Origin: UBA12202 sp002691725
Lineage (GTDB): Bacteria; Pseudomonadota; Alphaproteobacteria; Puniceispirillales; UBA1172
DNA length: 64,000 nt
Direction: 5' to 3'
Assembly (NCBI GenBank): GCA_965660675.1
Contig: CBFIAU010000001.1
Span: forward strand, 310,001-374,000
The notes beneath the pieces are model-generated. The model saw only the letters and a program-made list of their open reading frames with translations, did not search any database and had not been told where the DNA came from. Of this stretch, positions 43,336 to 51,991 are shown piece after piece. How positions within the stretch are numbered: position 1 is the stretch's first letter; each line of letters opens with the position of its first letter. The position numbers and the translations under genes were made by a program.

Positions 43336-43688
43336 TCGACCTCAACCTGCATCTAAAAATCATAATGCAAAAATCAGACCAGTAAATGAAAAACCCGCTT
43401 TTTTTAGCTCAATTTAGCGGCAAGATAGAAGGCCAAGATAGAGTATCAGGAATAAAAAAGAGTCAATGCAAAAGCTTGATTGGTAAGCTTTGCATTGATA
43501 AACGTCTTAGCATCTTCAGGGGGAGGAAGAAAATTTGGTGGCCGTCTTTATGGGGCGCGGTCCATTCCCTAGTCTTGAGAGACATGAATAATAGATAGAA
43601 GAAAAAAGCGATTCTGTATATTGCTATATATTCGTTGCTGTGTTGCGATTTTTGCAACACCTGAAAATGGCCATTAATGTGCTGGTTT
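43336..43688. other. 353-base spacer with several inverted repeats
   Basis: The spacer lies between the transaminase-like gene and the DUF1800/1501 operon. It holds a strong inverted repeat (43464-43497), a 7-bp stem GTGTTGC/GCAACAC at 43640-43660, and CCATTAA/TTAATGG at 43671-43695 across the transaminase stop. No convincing gene was found; short open frames here have no start support. Confidence 0.6.
43464..43497 (-). terminator. Long hairpin followed by a T-rich run (minus strand)
   Basis: CAATGCAAAAGCTT and AAGCTTTGCATTG form a 13-bp stem with one bulged A and a seven-base loop. On the minus strand the stem is followed by ACTCTTTTTTA. It probably ends transcripts coming from the transaminase-like gene, although it lies 192 bases past the stop. 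Confidence 0.55.
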
Positions 43689-44636
43689 TTAATGGTCTAA
43701 ATAGGCGATAGAGGTTCTGAACGCCTCATTCTGTGCCCATTGCCAGTAGGTTTGGCGCAATATATCGGTAATATGGCCACAGGCATGATTGGCATAAATC
43801 GTTTCATTTACCTTGGTGATGGGCATGACCCCGCCCCCTGATGACGAGATAAACACTTCATCAGCATTGAGTAATTCGGCAATGGTCAGCGGCCGTATTT
43901 CTGAGATGATGTTATGATGCTGCGCCATTTCAAGAACTGTCAGGCGGCTAATCCCCCCTAGCGCACCATGATCTGAGGTGATGATGATACCATCTTTGAC
44001 AGCAAATACATTAAACCCCGGGCCTTCGGTAATATAGCCCTCACTATCGGCAAGAATCACGGTTTCATAATTGTTATCTTTGGCCTCAAACAGACCTTTG
44101 GTGAAGTCGCCCCAGTGGTAATTTTTGACCAGCGGATTGACGCTGGCATCAGGAATACGAAACACCGATTGGGCAATCCAGGCGCTCGCCCCCTTTGCCA
44201 AAATATCAGGCTTGATGACATGAATATACGGCACACACCATGCAAAGAAATGATTCTGGCATTGTCTAGGGTCACGTGTTCCAGCAATCTTTGGCGTGCC
44301 TCGACTACAAACCATCGCCACATAAGCATCACGAAGCCCGGCCAGACCAACCATATGATGCAAAGCCTGAATGATAGACGCCCTATCCATTTCTGGATCA
44401 AGTCTTAAACTTGCCATGGATGCAAAAAACCTGTCCAGATAATCGTCGAGGCGAAAAAACGCCCCATCAATCACCGGCACAACATCGTAAGTAATGTCAG
44501 AATGAACAAGACCCCAGTCATTAACCGGTATGCTGGCCTCAGCAATGGGAATCACACGGCCTTTCATCCAAGCCGCGCCATGCTCCAGATTAGACTCCTG
44601 ATCGGAATTTAGATCATGACCTGATTTACCTGTCAT
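43689..44636 (-). CDS. Class IV PLP aminotransferase, (R)-amine transaminase-like
   Basis: This is a 315-residue fold-type IV PLP enzyme of the BCAT/D-amino-acid transaminase class. The PLP Lys is probably Lys171 in LVKNYHWGDFTKGLFEA. The segments GLVHSDITYDVVPV near residues 42-55 and YITEGPGFNVFAVKDG near 205-220 resemble (R)-selective amine transaminases more than branched-chain enzymes. It diverges from the dimethylformamidase-like gene and shares a 170-base control region with it. Transamination of a D-amino acid or an (R)-amine is the likely reaction. Substrate specificity cannot be settled by eye. Confidence 0.8.
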   Translation of the reverse strand: MTGKSGHDLNSDQESNLEHGAAWMKGRVIPIAEASIPVNDWGLVHSDITYDVVPVIDGAFFRLDDYLDRFFASMASLRLDPEMDRASIIQALHHMVGLAGLRDAYVAMVCSRGTPKIAGTRDPRQCQNHFFAWCVPYIHVIKPDILAKGASAWIAQSVFRIPDASVNPLVKNYHWGDFTKGLFEAKDNNYETVILADSEGYITEGPGFNVFAVKDGIIITSDHGALGGISRLTVLEMAQHHNIISEIRPLTIAELLNADEVFISSSGGGVMPITKVNETIYANHACGHITDILRQTYWQWAQNEAFRTSIAYLDH

Positions 44637-44807
44637 TTATGTCTCTCCTGCATGTCTTTCTTGCCTCCGGTTTAAGACAGCCAATTATGTCGTGAAATAA
44701 TCATGCCTGTCACTAAGATAATATTTACTCACACTATAATTCCCTCTACCATTTTATCTCTAATCAAAGACTGGTGCTGGAACGATCAGGTAGTAAGGGT
44801 GAGACAT

Positions 44808-46928
44808 ATGAGTGTAAAATGTATTGGCTACTCAGACAGACTGTCTGTCCGTCCGGGTGATACGATTTGTTTTCATATCTCCAATGAAACCAATCAGAAT
44901 GTTTCTGCTCGCCTTACGCGCTCAATTTCTGCTGACCCTAATCCTGCTGGCATGGGCATTGTTGAAACCAATTGTGATGCTCTTTTCCCGCCGCAAGATT
45001 TTAACATAGGAAAGCAAGAGTTTTTTCCCGGCTCCTTCGCCAGGACAGCCTCCGCCTTACGGCAACACATTACCGATCACATCAGCCTTTCTGTGACCGT
45101 GATGCCAACTCATCTGACCGGGGCAGATCAAACAATCTTGTCTATCGGCATGCTATGGCTTGGCATTGATGCCAAGGGTCAGTTTAATTTACGATATGGC
45201 AAAGATAGCATAGCATCGCAGCACCCCCTTCATATTGGCAAATGGCATAAAATCACGGCGGAAATCAAAATATCCGGGCAAATGCATCTGGCAATTGATA
45301 GCGCGAATGCGCCAGAGCCTGAGTCCATATTCGGTGAATTCGATTGGCCAGCAGATACGATATCGCTTAATGATGTTCTTACTATTGCCGCCCGGTTGCA
45401 GCCGTCAGACAGGGCAGACCAGCACCCTCACCATCATTTCAATGGCAGAATTGAACATCCCTCAATCATCATAGATGATGATATCTTTGCCGAATGGAAT
45501 CTGGCCGATAACATGACCTCCCTTAAGGTGCCAAGTATCAGCGCCAATGACGACCAGACGCTCATATTGGTGAACGCGCCGACTCGCGGAGTATGCGGAA
45601 GCCTTTGGGATGCTAGTGAGTTTAGCTGGAAGCATTGCCCGGAGCATTATGCTGCTATTCATTTTCATGATGATGACATTTATGATTTTAACTGGCAAAG
45701 CAGCTTCTCATTCGCTATCCCCAAAGATATGGCATCAGGGATTTATGTGATGCGAATCCGCGCTGATGGTTATGAAGATGCCATGCCGTTTTTTGTTTGC
45801 GCGCCGAAAGCAAAACCAACCGCTAAACTATGTGTATTGGTCTCGACCTTTACCTATGCCATTTATGGTAATCATGCGCGCCCTGACTTTCATGATGGCT
45901 GGCTTAAGCGTATCGCGGATTGGGGAGCATATCCGCATAACCCTGCCAAGCATCGGGAATATGGGCTTTCGACCTATAATAATCATCCTGATGGGTGCGG
46001 GATTTGCCACGCTTCGCATAAAAGACCTCTGTTCAATTTGCGTCCCGGCTATATCACTTTTGGTGATGCGGAATGTTCAGGGCTGAGGCATTTTCAAGCT
46101 GACAGCCATCTCATTTCCTGGCTTCATAAAAACAATATTGATTACGATGTTATTACCGATGATGAGCTTGATCGTGAAGGGCTTGCGGCAATCGCTGGAT
46201 ATGCTGCTGTCGCCACTGGCACCCACCCTGAATACCACACACAGCACATGCTTAATGCGTTAATGCAATATCGGGATCAGGGGGGCAATTTGCTCTATCT
46301 TGGCGGCAATGGATTTTACTGGAAAATCGTTCGCCATCAGGATGATCCTGACTTATTGGAAATCAGGCGAGCCGAAGACGGGCTGCGGGCATGGGCATCA
46401 AAACCTGGTGAATATTATCATAGTTTTGATGGCTCATATGGGGGATTATGGCGGCGCAATGGGCGGCCTCCACAACAGCTTGTTGGCATCGGCTTTACTG
46501 CACAAGGCGTGTTTGACGGCCATCCCTATAAACGGACTTGCTTTGATGCTGATTTTGACTGGCTTTTTGACGGCTTGGAAAGTGACAATATTGGCGATTT
46601 CGGTTTTAGCGGCAATGGCGCCGCAGGCTTTGAATTAGACCGTGTTGATCCGTCCCTCGAAGACAGCCATAACATAACTGTGCTGGCGCAGTCATTTGCG
46701 AATGAGTTCATGCTTGTGCCGGAAGAACATCTGACCCATTTGACCAATCTGTCTGGCGGCAGTGAGAATGATGCCAAACGCGCTGATATGATTTATTTTA
46801 AGACTGCCGCTGGCGGGCAAGTATTTTCAACAGGATCAATCACCTTTTGCGGAAGCCTGCCTTGGAATGATTTTGACAATGATGTGTCACGGCTGCTGTT
46901 TAATGTCGTTAAGCGATTTACCGAATAA
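44808..46928 (+). CDS. N,N-dimethylformamidase large-subunit homologue
   Basis: This is a 706-residue protein from the ATG at 44808, which has AAGGGTGAGA just upstream; an in-frame ATG at 44703 lacks one. An N-terminal jelly-roll or lectin-like region (about residues 90-225) is followed by a large catalytic domain. That domain shows the pattern expected for the dimethylformamidase iron site: Tyr350 in STFTYAIYGNH, Tyr390 in LSTYNNHPDG, and His473 and Glu475 in TGTHPEYH. Dimethylformamidase makes dimethylamine and formate from dimethylformamide. No gene for the small subunit is nearby, so the homologue may work alone or act on another N-substituted amide. Confidence 0.8.
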   Translation: MSVKCIGYSDRLSVRPGDTICFHISNETNQNVSARLTRSISADPNPAGMGIVETNCDALFPPQDFNIGKQEFFPGSFARTASALRQHITDHISLSVTVMPTHLTGADQTILSIGMLWLGIDAKGQFNLRYGKDSIASQHPLHIGKWHKITAEIKISGQMHLAIDSANAPEPESIFGEFDWPADTISLNDVLTIAARLQPSDRADQHPHHHFNGRIEHPSIIIDDDIFAEWNLADNMTSLKVPSISANDDQTLILVNAPTRGVCGSLWDASEFSWKHCPEHYAAIHFHDDDIYDFNWQSSFSFAIPKDMASGIYVMRIRADGYEDAMPFFVCAPKAKPTAKLCVLVSTFTYAIYGNHARPDFHDGWLKRIADWGAYPHNPAKHREYGLSTYNNHPDGCGICHASHKRPLFNLRPGYITFGDAECSGLRHFQADSHLISWLHKNNIDYDVITDDELDREGLAAIAGYAAVATGTHPEYHTQHMLNALMQYRDQGGNLLYLGGNGFYWKIVRHQDDPDLLEIRRAEDGLRAWASKPGEYYHSFDGSYGGLWRRNGRPPQQLVGIGFTAQGVFDGHPYKRTCFDADFDWLFDGLESDNIGDFGFSGNGAAGFELDRVDPSLEDSHNITVLAQSFANEFMLVPEEHLTHLTNLSGGSENDAKRADMIYFKTAAGGQVFSTGSITFCGSLPWNDFDNDVSRLLFNVVKRFTE

Positions 46929-46944
46929 CTATTATCAATTGATT

Positions 46945-48327
46945 TTACAGGCTTGGTCTGCCGATCGGTTTGACCGCCGCCTCAACACTCTGTCCAATCC
47001 GAATACACATCGCCTCATCATGCGGTTTCGCTATAATTTGCAGAGAGAATGGTAGCCCGGCATCAGACAGACCTGTTGGCAGACTTAACCCACATGTCCC
47101 CAGATAATTAAATGGACGGGTAAAATGCCCGGGCGTAGTATCTTGATCAGCATCATCAATTTTTAACGCTGTCGTTGCGATGGATGGCGTCACCAGAGCA
47201 TCAAATTGCGCCATGGATGATAACCACATAGCGATATGTTGCTGTCGATTTTTCAGCAAATTGATATAGTCATCGGCAAGTCTTGCTTTGCCTGACAAGA
47301 CCCGCTTGCGAACATCTTCATCTAGTGGCGCGCTAAGATCATCATATAACGCGCCGTGATTATGATAGGCTTCAATGGCTGTTATCTGACCATTCAGATC
47401 AGCACATTCGGTATAACTCATCGGCGTTGAAATGACTTCTATGGTGGCGCCGAGTTGCTTCAATATATGACAGACACGATCATATTCAGCCAGAATCTCA
47501 GGCGCACAAAGCGCTCTTTCCTGATCATCTATGGCGCCAATATGAAGCCCCTTCACGCCTTTGCCAGCGTCCCCAAACAGCCCCTGATCAGAGCTTATAT
47601 CAGCATCAATATCAGCACCGGTGCGGCCTCGCATCACCTCATAAAGGATGATCGCATCTGTGACTGTCTGCGTGATTGGCCCCGGTGTATCCAATGTTTG
47701 CGACAATGGCATAATGCCATCACAAGGCAATTGCGCTTCGGTCACCTTGAGCCCTGTCAGGCCGCAAAACCCGGCAGGAAGTCTGACTGAACCGCCTGTA
47801 TCCGAGCCTATACCGCAAACCGCCATGGCCGCCGCTGTTGCGACCGCTGATCCAGAGGATGAGCCGCCCGGAATACGGTGATCCTTCATATCCCAGGGAT
47901 TCCACGGTGTTCCCATCTGTTGATTAGTGCCCCAGCCGCCAAAGGCATGTTCAACCGTTTTAGATTTACCAAGGATGATTCCACCAGCCGCAATAAGACG
48001 CTTCACAACCGTCCCTGTTATGGTGGATTTATGTTCCACAAAAGGCTTGGCACCATTAGTGCAAACCGTGCCAGCAAGATGATAGATATCTTTCAGGGCA
48101 AATGGAATGCCATGCAAAGGGCCAAGCCGGTATCCTGCTCTTATCGCTTTGTCTGTTGCGCTTGCCATTTGCATAGCGTTATCAGCAAAGACCGACTGAT
48201 AGGCGCCTAATGTCGTATCATATTTATTTATCTGATCCAGATGCGCCGCTACTGCTGCTTCTGCGGTTAAGGCGCCATCTGCATAAGCTTTCGATAATGA
48301 TGCAATAGTCCCTAATGGATGTGTCAT
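46945..48327 (-). CDS. Amidase signature family hydrolase (third)
   Basis: This is a 460-residue amidase with Lys in FALKDIYHLAG near residue 77, the serine-rich GGSSSGSAVATAAAMAV near 153-169 and IGSDTGGSVRLPAGFCG near 173-189. It follows the peptide-type importer genes on the same strand with a 27-base gap, so it is probably the last gene of that operon and may hydrolyse what the importer brings in. Its end lies 16 bases from the end of the converging dimethylformamidase-like gene. AtzF-like allophanate hydrolase activity is possible but is not shown by any motif I can use. Confidence 0.87.
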   Translation of the reverse strand: MTHPLGTIASLSKAYADGALTAEAAVAAHLDQINKYDTTLGAYQSVFADNAMQMASATDKAIRAGYRLGPLHGIPFALKDIYHLAGTVCTNGAKPFVEHKSTITGTVVKRLIAAGGIILGKSKTVEHAFGGWGTNQQMGTPWNPWDMKDHRIPGGSSSGSAVATAAAMAVCGIGSDTGGSVRLPAGFCGLTGLKVTEAQLPCDGIMPLSQTLDTPGPITQTVTDAIILYEVMRGRTGADIDADISSDQGLFGDAGKGVKGLHIGAIDDQERALCAPEILAEYDRVCHILKQLGATIEVISTPMSYTECADLNGQITAIEAYHNHGALYDDLSAPLDEDVRKRVLSGKARLADDYINLLKNRQQHIAMWLSSMAQFDALVTPSIATTALKIDDADQDTTPGHFTRPFNYLGTCGLSLPTGLSDAGLPFSLQIIAKPHDEAMCIRIGQSVEAAVKPIGRPSL

Positions 48328-48354
48328 AGAACGACCTGCTAATCGGATAATGAA

Positions 48355-50070
48355 TTAAGACATTTTGCTTTTGCTTGGGCTTTTGCTTCTGCTTGGGCTT
48401 TTGCTTTTCGGTTTTGCTTTGGATTTGGCTTTGCCAGCACTGCCAGCAGATGAAATGCCTTTCCAGTCTTTTCCAGGAACAGCAGACAACAAATCAATGG
48501 TGTAGTTATGCTGCGGATTGGCAAAAATATCTTTGGTCTTGCCGACCTCGACCACTTCGCCATATTGCATCACCGCCATTCTGTCACAAACTTGCGCGGC
48601 AACCCGCAGATCATGAGTGATAAAGATCATTGATAATTTCATCTGTTCACGAATATCATCTAGCAAATCAAGAATCTGCGACTGAATAGAAACGTCCAAG
48701 GCGGAAACCGGCTCATCAGCAATCAGAATTTCTGGCCTCAAGGCTAATGATCGGGCAATGCCTATGCGCTGACGCTGGCCGCCAGAAAACTCATGCGGAT
48801 AACGATCAAATGATCTGTCATCAAGACCAACAATAGATATCAATTCACGCGCTCTTTTTAACGCATCTTCACGAGCAACACCTTGAGTAATTGGACCTTG
48901 CGCAATAATATCGCCAACCCTTATGCGTGGATTGAGCGAGGCAAATGGGTCTTGAAACACCATCTGAATTTTATTGCGCCATGTCCGCATGGCTTTGCGT
49001 TTAAGCATATTTATCTGTGTACCTTCAATGGTAATGGCGCCGGCATCTGTATCCATCAGACGGATAATACAGCGGGCAAGCGTTGACTTGCCGGAGCCGC
49101 TTTCGCCAACCACACCAAGAGTTTCTCCATTATAAAGATCAAGAGTGACATTTTTCAAAGCATCAACCTGACGCAAAGGCTTGCCAAAACCAAACAATCC
49201 TCGGCCACCGCCAAAGGTCTTGTAAACATCTTTGACCTCAAGCACTTTTTCTTTTGATATCGTTTTCGCCTTTCGTGGGGTCAGGCTTGGCACCGCGCTA
49301 ATCAACGCCTTGGTATAGGGATGTTCAGGATTATTGAGAACCTGTTTAACCGTGCCGCTTTCCACAACAATTCCATGTTGCATCACAGCAACCCGGTCAG
49401 CAATATCAGCAACAACACCAAAATCATGCGTGATAAACAAAACACCCGTATCATAGACGGTTTGCATATCCTTGATCAGCTTTAGAATTTGCGCTTGTGT
49501 TGTCACATCAAGGGCTGTTGTCGGCTCATCAGCGATGAGGATTTGCGGTTTCAGCGCCAGTGCCATAGCAATCATGGCGCGCTGTCTTTGCCCACCAGAT
49601 AATTCATGGGGATAGGTATTCATAATTTGTGCAGGATTAGGCAGATTAACATCAGCAAGTAATTCTATTGCCCGTTTCTGGCGTTCAGCCTTAGACATGC
49701 TGACATGATAGCGAAAAATCTCATCAATTTGCGCGCCAATAGACATCACCGGATTTAATGCTGTCATAGGCTCTTGAAAAATCATTGATATTTCACTGCC
49801 GCGCAAATCACGAAGCCGCTCATAGCTGACTTTCGTGATATCCTCGCCATTAAAAATAATCTCACCATTTGAGACCCGCACATGTGGCTCTGGCAAAAGC
49901 CCCATAATAGCGCGCGCCGTCAGCGACTTGCCTGAGCCACTCTCGCCAACAACACATAACGTCTCCCCTTGCTTGAGCTCAAGGTCAACGTTTTGAATAG
50001 CATATTGGCGATCCGATCCTTCGGGAAGCTCAATATAAAGGTCACTGATATCAAGAAGCTTTTGTTTCAA
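48355..50070 (-). CDS. Fused peptide-type ABC importer ATPase (DppD-DppF fusion)
   Basis: This is a 571-residue protein with two nucleotide-binding domains in one chain. Domain 1 has Walker A GESGSGKSLTA near residues 40-50 and LSGGQRQRAMIA. Domain 2 has GESGSGKSTLA near 321-331 and FSGGQRQRIGIA near 427-438. Both have intact VTHD/ITHD switch histidines. After residue about 535 there is a tail of about 30 residues rich in Lys, Ser, Pro and Ala, made from an 18-bp DNA repeat and not usual for GsiA-type fusions. The gene overlaps the upstream permease gene by 4 bases. Confidence 0.92.
   Translation of the reverse strand: MKQKLLDISDLYIELPEGSDRQYAIQNVDLELKQGETLCVVGESGSGKSLTARAIMGLLPEPHVRVSNGEIIFNGEDITKVSYERLRDLRGSEISMIFQEPMTALNPVMSIGAQIDEIFRYHVSMSKAERQKRAIELLADVNLPNPAQIMNTYPHELSGGQRQRAMIAMALALKPQILIADEPTTALDVTTQAQILKLIKDMQTVYDTGVLFITHDFGVVADIADRVAVMQHGIVVESGTVKQVLNNPEHPYTKALISAVPSLTPRKAKTISKEKVLEVKDVYKTFGGGRGLFGFGKPLRQVDALKNVTLDLYNGETLGVVGESGSGKSTLARCIIRLMDTDAGAITIEGTQINMLKRKAMRTWRNKIQMVFQDPFASLNPRIRVGDIIAQGPITQGVAREDALKRARELISIVGLDDRSFDRYPHEFSGGQRQRIGIARSLALRPEILIADEPVSALDVSIQSQILDLLDDIREQMKLSMIFITHDLRVAAQVCDRMAVMQYGEVVEVGKTKDIFANPQHNYTIDLLSAVPGKDWKGISSAGSAGKAKSKAKPKSKSPSRSKSPSKSKMS
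48363..48416 (-). repeat. 18-bp tandem repeat at the 3' end of the fused ATPase gene
   Basis: TTTTGCTTCTGCTTGGGC is present at 48381-48398, one base changed at 48363-48380, and degenerate at 48399-48416. It codes for the basic Ser-Lys-Ala/Pro-rich tail of the ATPase and keeps the frame. Confidence 0.75.
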
Positions 50071-50900
50071 TTTCTCTCTCTTAAACGTGGGTTTAACGCA
50101 TCATTTAAGCCTTCGCCAACCAAGTTGATAGCTAATACTGTGATAAGAATGGCAACGCCCGGAAAAGTACATACCCACCAAGCTGAACGCAACATCGTTC
50201 GGCCAGCACCAATTTGAAATCCCCAACTCATGATATTGGGATCACCCAAGCCTAAAAACGACAAACCACTTTCAATCAAAATCGCTGTCGCCACCATAAG
50301 TGAGCCAATGACGATGATCGGGCTCAGACAATTTGGCAGAATCTCACGCAACATGATCCGCAAATCACTCATACCTAGAGTATGGCAGGCTTGCACAAAC
50401 TCACGGCTTTTCAATGACAAAAACTCACCCCGTACCAGCCGCGCCACCCCCGGCCACGACACCACAGATATGGCAATGACAACGCTGTAAATTGACGGCT
50501 TGAGAATAGCAACCAGCAGAATAGCAAAAATAAATGACGGGATTGTCTGAAAAATCTCAGTGATCCGCATCAGCATATTATCAAGCTGGCCGCCGTAATA
50601 TCCCGACAATGCCCCAAACAGGATACCAATAAACACCGCAACAAGAGTAGCAATGAGACCAATTAAGAGGCTGGTCTTAGCCCCATGAACAATGCCAGCG
50701 GCAACATCACGGCCGAGAGAATCACTGCCGAGCAGAAAGCCATTTGTTCCCGGCGCAGATAATGGCTTACCTGCCAATCGGAAAGGGTCAAATGGATAGA
50801 GAAAATCTGCGGTTGCCGCCATCAAGACAACGAGAACAATGACGACCAAGCCAAACACAGCAGAGCGGTTTCTCTTATACCTATGCCAAAATGCCAGCAT
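50067..50900 (-). CDS. Peptide-type ABC importer permease, DppC-like
   Basis: This is a 277-residue permease with an N-terminal membrane segment near residues 12-34 and five more after it. The NPFDPF-like FLYPFDPFRL segment near residues 33-42 and GTDSLGRD-type LLGSDSLGRDVAAGIVHGA near 56-74 are typical of DppC. The coupling loop is QACHTLGMSDLRIMLREILP near 169-188. It is 2 bases from the DppB-like gene and overlaps the fused ATPase gene. Confidence 0.92.
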   Translation of the reverse strand: MLAFWHRYKRNRSAVFGLVVIVLVVLMAATADFLYPFDPFRLAGKPLSAPGTNGFLLGSDSLGRDVAAGIVHGAKTSLLIGLIATLVAVFIGILFGALSGYYGGQLDNMLMRITEIFQTIPSFIFAILLVAILKPSIYSVVIAISVVSWPGVARLVRGEFLSLKSREFVQACHTLGMSDLRIMLREILPNCLSPIIVIGSLMVATAILIESGLSFLGLGDPNIMSWGFQIGAGRTMLRSAWWVCTFPGVAILITVLAINLVGEGLNDALNPRLRERN

Positions 50901-50902
50901 GA

Positions 50903-51889
50903 TTAGGACACCTCTATTCTTGGATCAAGCAAACTATAAATAATATCAACAATCAAATTAACGACGATAACAAGAACAGAAGATAAGAGAAAAATCCCAA
51001 GCAGAAGATTGAGATCACGAGCAAAAAGCGATTCAAAGGCCAGCATACCCAGCCCCGGCCACGCAAAAACAGACTCAACAATCACCGACCCACCAATCAA
51101 CGCACCAACCTGCACCCCTGCCATCGTCACCACAGGCAAGAGAGCATTGCGCAAGACATGAACAAAAGTAATTCGGCGCTCGGTTAGCCCTTTAGCACGA
51201 GCCGTGATCACATAATCCTGACCATATTGTTCAAGCATTGAGGCGCGCATCATGCGTGTATAAAGCGCTAGATAAAACAGCGACAACGTAATGGTTGGCA
51301 AGACAAGATGAACAGCAATATCTTTGACCCTATCCCAGCCTTCGTAAAATGCCGCGACATTTTCCATTCCGCTTGTCGGAAACCAGCCCAGGTTAAGGGA
51401 AAACACAACAATCATCATCAAACCCACCCAGAATAATGGGGTCGCATAAGTGATCAGAGCAAACACGGTGATGACCGCGTCCTTCCATGTATTAAGGCGC
51501 ATGGCGGCGAGCAGACCTAGCAAAATGCCAAAGCCAACAGCCAATAAAATTGTGCTGACCATCAATAATGCAGTTGGCCAGAAACGGTCAACAATCAGCT
51601 CACTAACAGGCATGTCATGGCGGAAGGAATATCCGAGATCAAGCACAACAACATTTTTCAAATAGACCAAGAGCTGTACCGGCAAGGGTTGATCAAGGCC
51701 AAACTTAGCTCTTAACTCTGCCATATATTCCGGTGTTGCCGAGCCTGCTTCGCCAGCCAGAACGTCAACCGCGTCACCATCTGCCATATTAAGTAAGAAG
51801 AAATTGATAATGACAATGGCAAGGATAATCGGAATGCCTTGAAGCAGTCGTTTTAAAACAAATCTAAAGATTTTGCTGGAGCGCGTCAT
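50903..51889 (-). CDS. Peptide-type ABC importer permease, DppB-like
   Basis: This is a 328-residue permease with six membrane segments, the first near residues 12-34. The DppB-like features include LGLDQPLPVQLLVYL-type FGLDQPLPVQLLVYLKNVV near residues 63-81 and the coupling loop ITARAKGLTERRITFVHVLR near 226-245. It follows the binding-protein gene after a strong stem-loop (51953-51981), so its level is probably lower than that of the binding protein. Confidence 0.92.
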   Translation of the reverse strand: MTRSSKIFRFVLKRLLQGIPIILAIVIINFFLLNMADGDAVDVLAGEAGSATPEYMAELRAKFGLDQPLPVQLLVYLKNVVVLDLGYSFRHDMPVSELIVDRFWPTALLMVSTILLAVGFGILLGLLAAMRLNTWKDAVITVFALITYATPLFWVGLMMIVVFSLNLGWFPTSGMENVAAFYEGWDRVKDIAVHLVLPTITLSLFYLALYTRMMRASMLEQYGQDYVITARAKGLTERRITFVHVLRNALLPVVTMAGVQVGALIGGSVIVESVFAWPGLGMLAFESLFARDLNLLLGIFLLSSVLVIVVNLIVDIIYSLLDPRIEVS

Positions 51890-51952
51890 AATCGATTATT
51901 ACCACTGATGTTATTTTAGAAGCTTCAAATCATCATTTATACAAAACAAAAA

Positions 51953-51981
51953 TATCGAGCCAGCATCACACTGGCTCGATA
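51953..51981 (-). terminator. Strong intra-operon stem-loop after the peptide-type binding-protein gene
   Basis: TATCGAGCCAG and CTGGCTCGATA form a perfect 11-bp stem with a seven-base loop. On the minus strand a T-rich stretch (TTTTTGTTTTG) follows. It lies 10 bases past the binding-protein stop and about 63 bases before the next gene, and so acts as terminator or mRNA-stabilising element within the operon. Confidence 0.85.
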
Positions 51982-51991
51982 ACACTATGTT

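Noticed and set aside
43386..43598. A 70-codon open frame in the 353-base spacer
   Set aside because: There is no ribosome site, it runs through the inverted repeat at 43464-43497, and the translation has no recognisable feature.
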